Origin: Nocardioides sp.
GTDB taxonomy: Bacteria > Actinomycetota > Actinomycetes > Propionibacteriales > Nocardioidaceae
Direction of reading: 5' to 3'
NCBI RefSeq assembly: GCF_030150155.1
Contig: NZ_JASLGR010000040.1
Location: 79,626 to 143,625, forward strand
DNA length: 64,000 nt
The notes beneath the pieces are model-generated. The model made no database searches and had not been told where the DNA came from. It saw nothing but the letters and a program-made list of their open reading frames with translations. Each line of letters opens with the position of its first letter. The stretch's first letter is position 1. A program made the position numbers and the translations under genes. Positions 61,992 to 64,000 of the stretch are shown here, one piece after another.

Positions 61992-62012
61992 TCATCCCCA
62001 TGCTGGGGATGA
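61992..62012 (-). terminator. Small hairpin after pknB
   Basis: TCATCCCCA (61992-62000) pairs with TGGGGATGA (62004-62012) around a 3-nt loop, 5 bp after the pknB stop on the minus strand; no T-run. Confidence 0.5.
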
Positions 62013-62017
62013 ACGGG

Positions 62018-63787
62018 CTACTGGGAGCAGGGGATCTCGCCCGGCTGGAGCTCCACACCCGGCGTCGGGGTGATGCATCCGGCCGGTGGCGTGATCGTCG
62101 GCGTCGCCGTCGGCGACGGGGTGTACGTCGAGACGAAGATCAGCACGGTGTCGCCCTTCTTCGCGGTGACGCCCTTGCCCGCCCGGGGGAACTGGTCGGT
62201 GACGGTGCCGGCCGGCTTCGTCGAGGACGGGTCGGTCTTCACCTGCGGGACGAAGCCCTGGTCGCGGATCTTCTGCTCGGCATCGGCCTGCTGCATCCCG
62301 ATCACGTTCGGGACCTTCTTCGGACCGTTGGAGATCTGAAGCGTGATCTCGGTGCCGGCGTTGACCATCTGGCCCGCCGCGGGCAGCGCCTGGATGACCG
62401 TGTCCTGGGGCTCGTCGCTGTCGACCTTCTCGGTCTTCACCGTCAGCCCCTTCGCCTCCAGTGCGGAGGTCGCCTCGGCCAGGGTCAGGCCGGTCACCGA
62501 GGGCACCTCCACCTGGGCCTTGCCCTGGGAGAGGACGATCGAGACCGAGCCGGTCGGGTCGACGTACGTGCCCTGGGTCGGGTCCTGGCTGATCACCGAG
62601 CCGGACGGCACGGTGTCGGAGTTCTCGTAGCCCGAGACGTTGACCCGCAGCGCGGCGTCGCCGATCGCGACCCGGGCCTGCTCCTCGGTGAGGCCGACGA
62701 GCTTCGGCACCTGGACCTGCTCGGGCGCACCCGGGAAGAGCTTGGGCCACAGCAGGATGCCGCCGACGATGAGCGCCACCAGGACCACGCCGATCCCGAC
62801 GATCAGGCCGGTACGGCTGCGCGGCTCGTCGTACTCCTCCTCGTCACGGAACGGGATCGGGCTGCCCGCCACCGCCGTCGCGGCGACCGGAGCAGCGGCC
62901 ACGGCCGTCGCGTCGGCGGCCACGGCCGGCGGCGTGGTGGTGATCGGCTGCCCGTCCAGGTAGCGCTCGATGTCGGCGCGCATCTCGGCGGCCGACTGGT
63001 AGCGGTCCTCGACCCGCTTGGCCAGCGACTTGAGCACGATCGCGTCCAGCGCCGCCGGGATCGCGGCGTCGTGGTCGCTCGGCGGCTGCGGGTTCTCCCG
63101 GACGTGCTGGTAGGCCACCGCCACCGGGGAGTCGCCGACGAACGGGGGACGACCGGTGAGGAGCTCGTAGAGCAGGCAGCCAGCGCTGTAGACGTCGGAG
63201 CGGGAGTCGACCTGCTCGCCGCGGGCCTGCTCGGGGGAGAGGTACTGCGCGGTGCCCACCACGGCGGCGGTCTGCGTCATCGTGGACTGGGCGTCGCTCA
63301 TCGCCCGGGCGATGCCGAAGTCCATCACCTTGACGTCGCCGTTGCGGGTCACCATCACGTTGCCCGGCTTGATGTCGCGGTGCACGATGCCGGCCTGGTG
63401 GCTGTAGTCCAGCGCGCGCAGCACCCCGTCAATGATCTCCAGCGACCGCTCCGGCAGCAGCCGGTGCCCCTCCTGCAGCAGGTCCCGCACCGTGCGGCCG
63501 TCCACGTACTCCATCACGATGTACGGCACCGGAACGCCCGAGGTCATGTCCTCGCCGGTGTCGTAGACCGCCACGATGGACGGATGGTTGAGCGAGGCCG
63601 CGGACTGCGCCTCGCGGCGGAACCTCGCCTGGAAGATCTGGTCCCTGGCCAGGTCGGCGCGCAGCGTCTTGATCGCGACGATCCGGTCGAGCCGGATATC
63701 ACGCGCCCGGTACACCTCGGCCATGCCGCCGCGGCCCACCACGCCGTCGAGCTCGTAGCGGCCGCCAAGTAGACGGGGCTGAGTCAT
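62018..63787 (-). CDS. pknB: Serine/threonine protein kinase PknB with PASTA domains
   Basis: The 589-residue membrane receptor kinase. With start ATG 63787 the kinase residues number as in M. tuberculosis PknB: Lys40 in VAIK, Asp138 in HRDIKPGN, DFG Asp156, and activation-loop Thr171 and Thr173 in STMTQTAAVVG. A single helix (GLIVGIGVVLVALIVGGILLW) follows a juxtamembrane linker. Three extracellular PASTA repeats begin VPKLVGL, VPSVTGL and VPNVIGM, and a Pro/Thr tail ends the protein. It senses muropeptides or lipid II and phosphorylates division and wall proteins, in Mycobacterium including the MviN pseudokinase. GTG 63796 is an alternative start. Confidence 0.96.
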   Translation of the reverse strand: MTQPRLLGGRYELDGVVGRGGMAEVYRARDIRLDRIVAIKTLRADLARDQIFQARFRREAQSAASLNHPSIVAVYDTGEDMTSGVPVPYIVMEYVDGRTVRDLLQEGHRLLPERSLEIIDGVLRALDYSHQAGIVHRDIKPGNVMVTRNGDVKVMDFGIARAMSDAQSTMTQTAAVVGTAQYLSPEQARGEQVDSRSDVYSAGCLLYELLTGRPPFVGDSPVAVAYQHVRENPQPPSDHDAAIPAALDAIVLKSLAKRVEDRYQSAAEMRADIERYLDGQPITTTPPAVAADATAVAAAPVAATAVAGSPIPFRDEEEYDEPRSRTGLIVGIGVVLVALIVGGILLWPKLFPGAPEQVQVPKLVGLTEEQARVAIGDAALRVNVSGYENSDTVPSGSVISQDPTQGTYVDPTGSVSIVLSQGKAQVEVPSVTGLTLAEATSALEAKGLTVKTEKVDSDEPQDTVIQALPAAGQMVNAGTEITLQISNGPKKVPNVIGMQQADAEQKIRDQGFVPQVKTDPSSTKPAGTVTDQFPRAGKGVTAKKGDTVLIFVSTYTPSPTATPTITPPAGCITPTPGVELQPGEIPCSQ

Positions 63788-63832
63788 ATCTCGCACTGTG
63801 CCAAACCACCCTGCGTTTTTCTAGTTTCTCGA

Positions 63833-64000
63833 CTACGGCGTCGGAGTAGTTGAGGACGACGGGGATGTCGTCGGCGTTGCCGACGAGGTGTCCGTCGGAG
63901 TCGGTGAACTGCTGGTCGAGTCAGACGGGCTCGCCGACGGTGAGGCCGTAGCGGACTTCGTCGGTTTAGGGGTCTTGCTCGGCTTGGGGTTGCCGGTCGG
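63833..64000 (-). CDS. C-terminal Ser/Thr/Pro-rich tail of an upstream gene, probably pknA (partial)
   Basis: The final 55 codons of a minus-strand gene read PTGNPKPSKTPKPTKSATAS and continue as a Ser/Pro/Thr-only tail, ending at TAG 36 bp before pknB. Such extracytoplasmic linkers occur on actinobacterial PknA and on some PBPs. In the usual order pstP-rodA-pbpA-pknA-pknB this would be pknA, but no domain is in view, so the name is an inference from position. Confidence 0.6.
   Translation of the reverse strand, partial: PTGNPKPSKTPKPTKSATASPSASPSDSTSSSPTPTDTSSATPTTSPSSSTTPTP

Overview
The window is a high-GC, gene-dense actinobacterial chromosome segment that carries the replication-origin neighbourhood. 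Gene content, the LL-DAP/glycine-type cell-wall genes, inositol phosphate synthase, consensus parS sites and many apparently leaderless genes (TAnnnT 6-7 nt before the start codon) suggest a member of Propionibacteriales such as Nocardioides or a close relative. The genus is an inference.

Left arm (1-14.7 kb): the tail of a probable L-serine dehydratase and a luciferase-like flavin oxidoreductase. A minus-strand cell-envelope group follows: class A penicillin-binding protein, GT87-like polyprenyl-sugar glycosyltransferase, FemAB-type aminoacyl transferase and an alanine-racemase-fold PLP protein. Divergent from it is padR-ino1. Next come a PAS-GGDEF diguanylate cyclase and a plus-strand cluster of alpha/beta hydrolase, PF10118 diiron-like protein, ferredoxin-dependent reductase and zinc alcohol dehydrogenase, probably an uncharacterised oxidation pathway.

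Conserved left side of the origin (14.7-37.3 kb): cca, DUF6049, murJ, a separate pseudokinase, a GGCT-like protein, trxB, an MFS/M20 operon, trxA with a sigma-R-like promoter, a GNAT enzyme, an aminotransferase, parB-parA-rsmG, a roughly 1.9-kb gene-free stretch, then jag-yidC-yidD-rnpA-rpmH. This parallels the Mycobacterium pcnA-murJ-trxB-trxC-parB-parA-gidB-jag-yidC-rnpA-rpmH order. The Nudix gene and sigM expected in that order are absent, and the pseudokinase is detached from murJ. Four parS sites lie between 31.9 and 34.7 kb.

Origin and right side (37.3-49.6 kb): dnaA, dnaN, gnd, recF, a DciA-type DUF721 gene, gyrB, gyrA, a DUF3566 membrane protein, tRNA-Ile, a DLW-39 miniprotein and tRNA-Ala. 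DnaA boxes flank dnaA on both sides and also occur before gyrB and between crgA and pknB.

Right arm (49.6-64 kb): a COG0523-like gene with a degenerate P-loop behind a perfect Zur-type palindrome; an ElaA-type acetyltransferase; a Tat-exported metallo-beta-lactamase-fold protein flanked by a full lrp gene and an internally deleted lrp remnant; a 2-oxoacid:ferredoxin oxidoreductase plus amino-acid dehydrogenase module; SURF1, DUF3817, cyclophilin, rhomboid protease, DUF881, a duplicated-domain CrgA, PknB and the tail of another Ser/Thr/Pro-rich protein, probably PknA. No insertion sequence, prophage, CRISPR array or rRNA gene was found.
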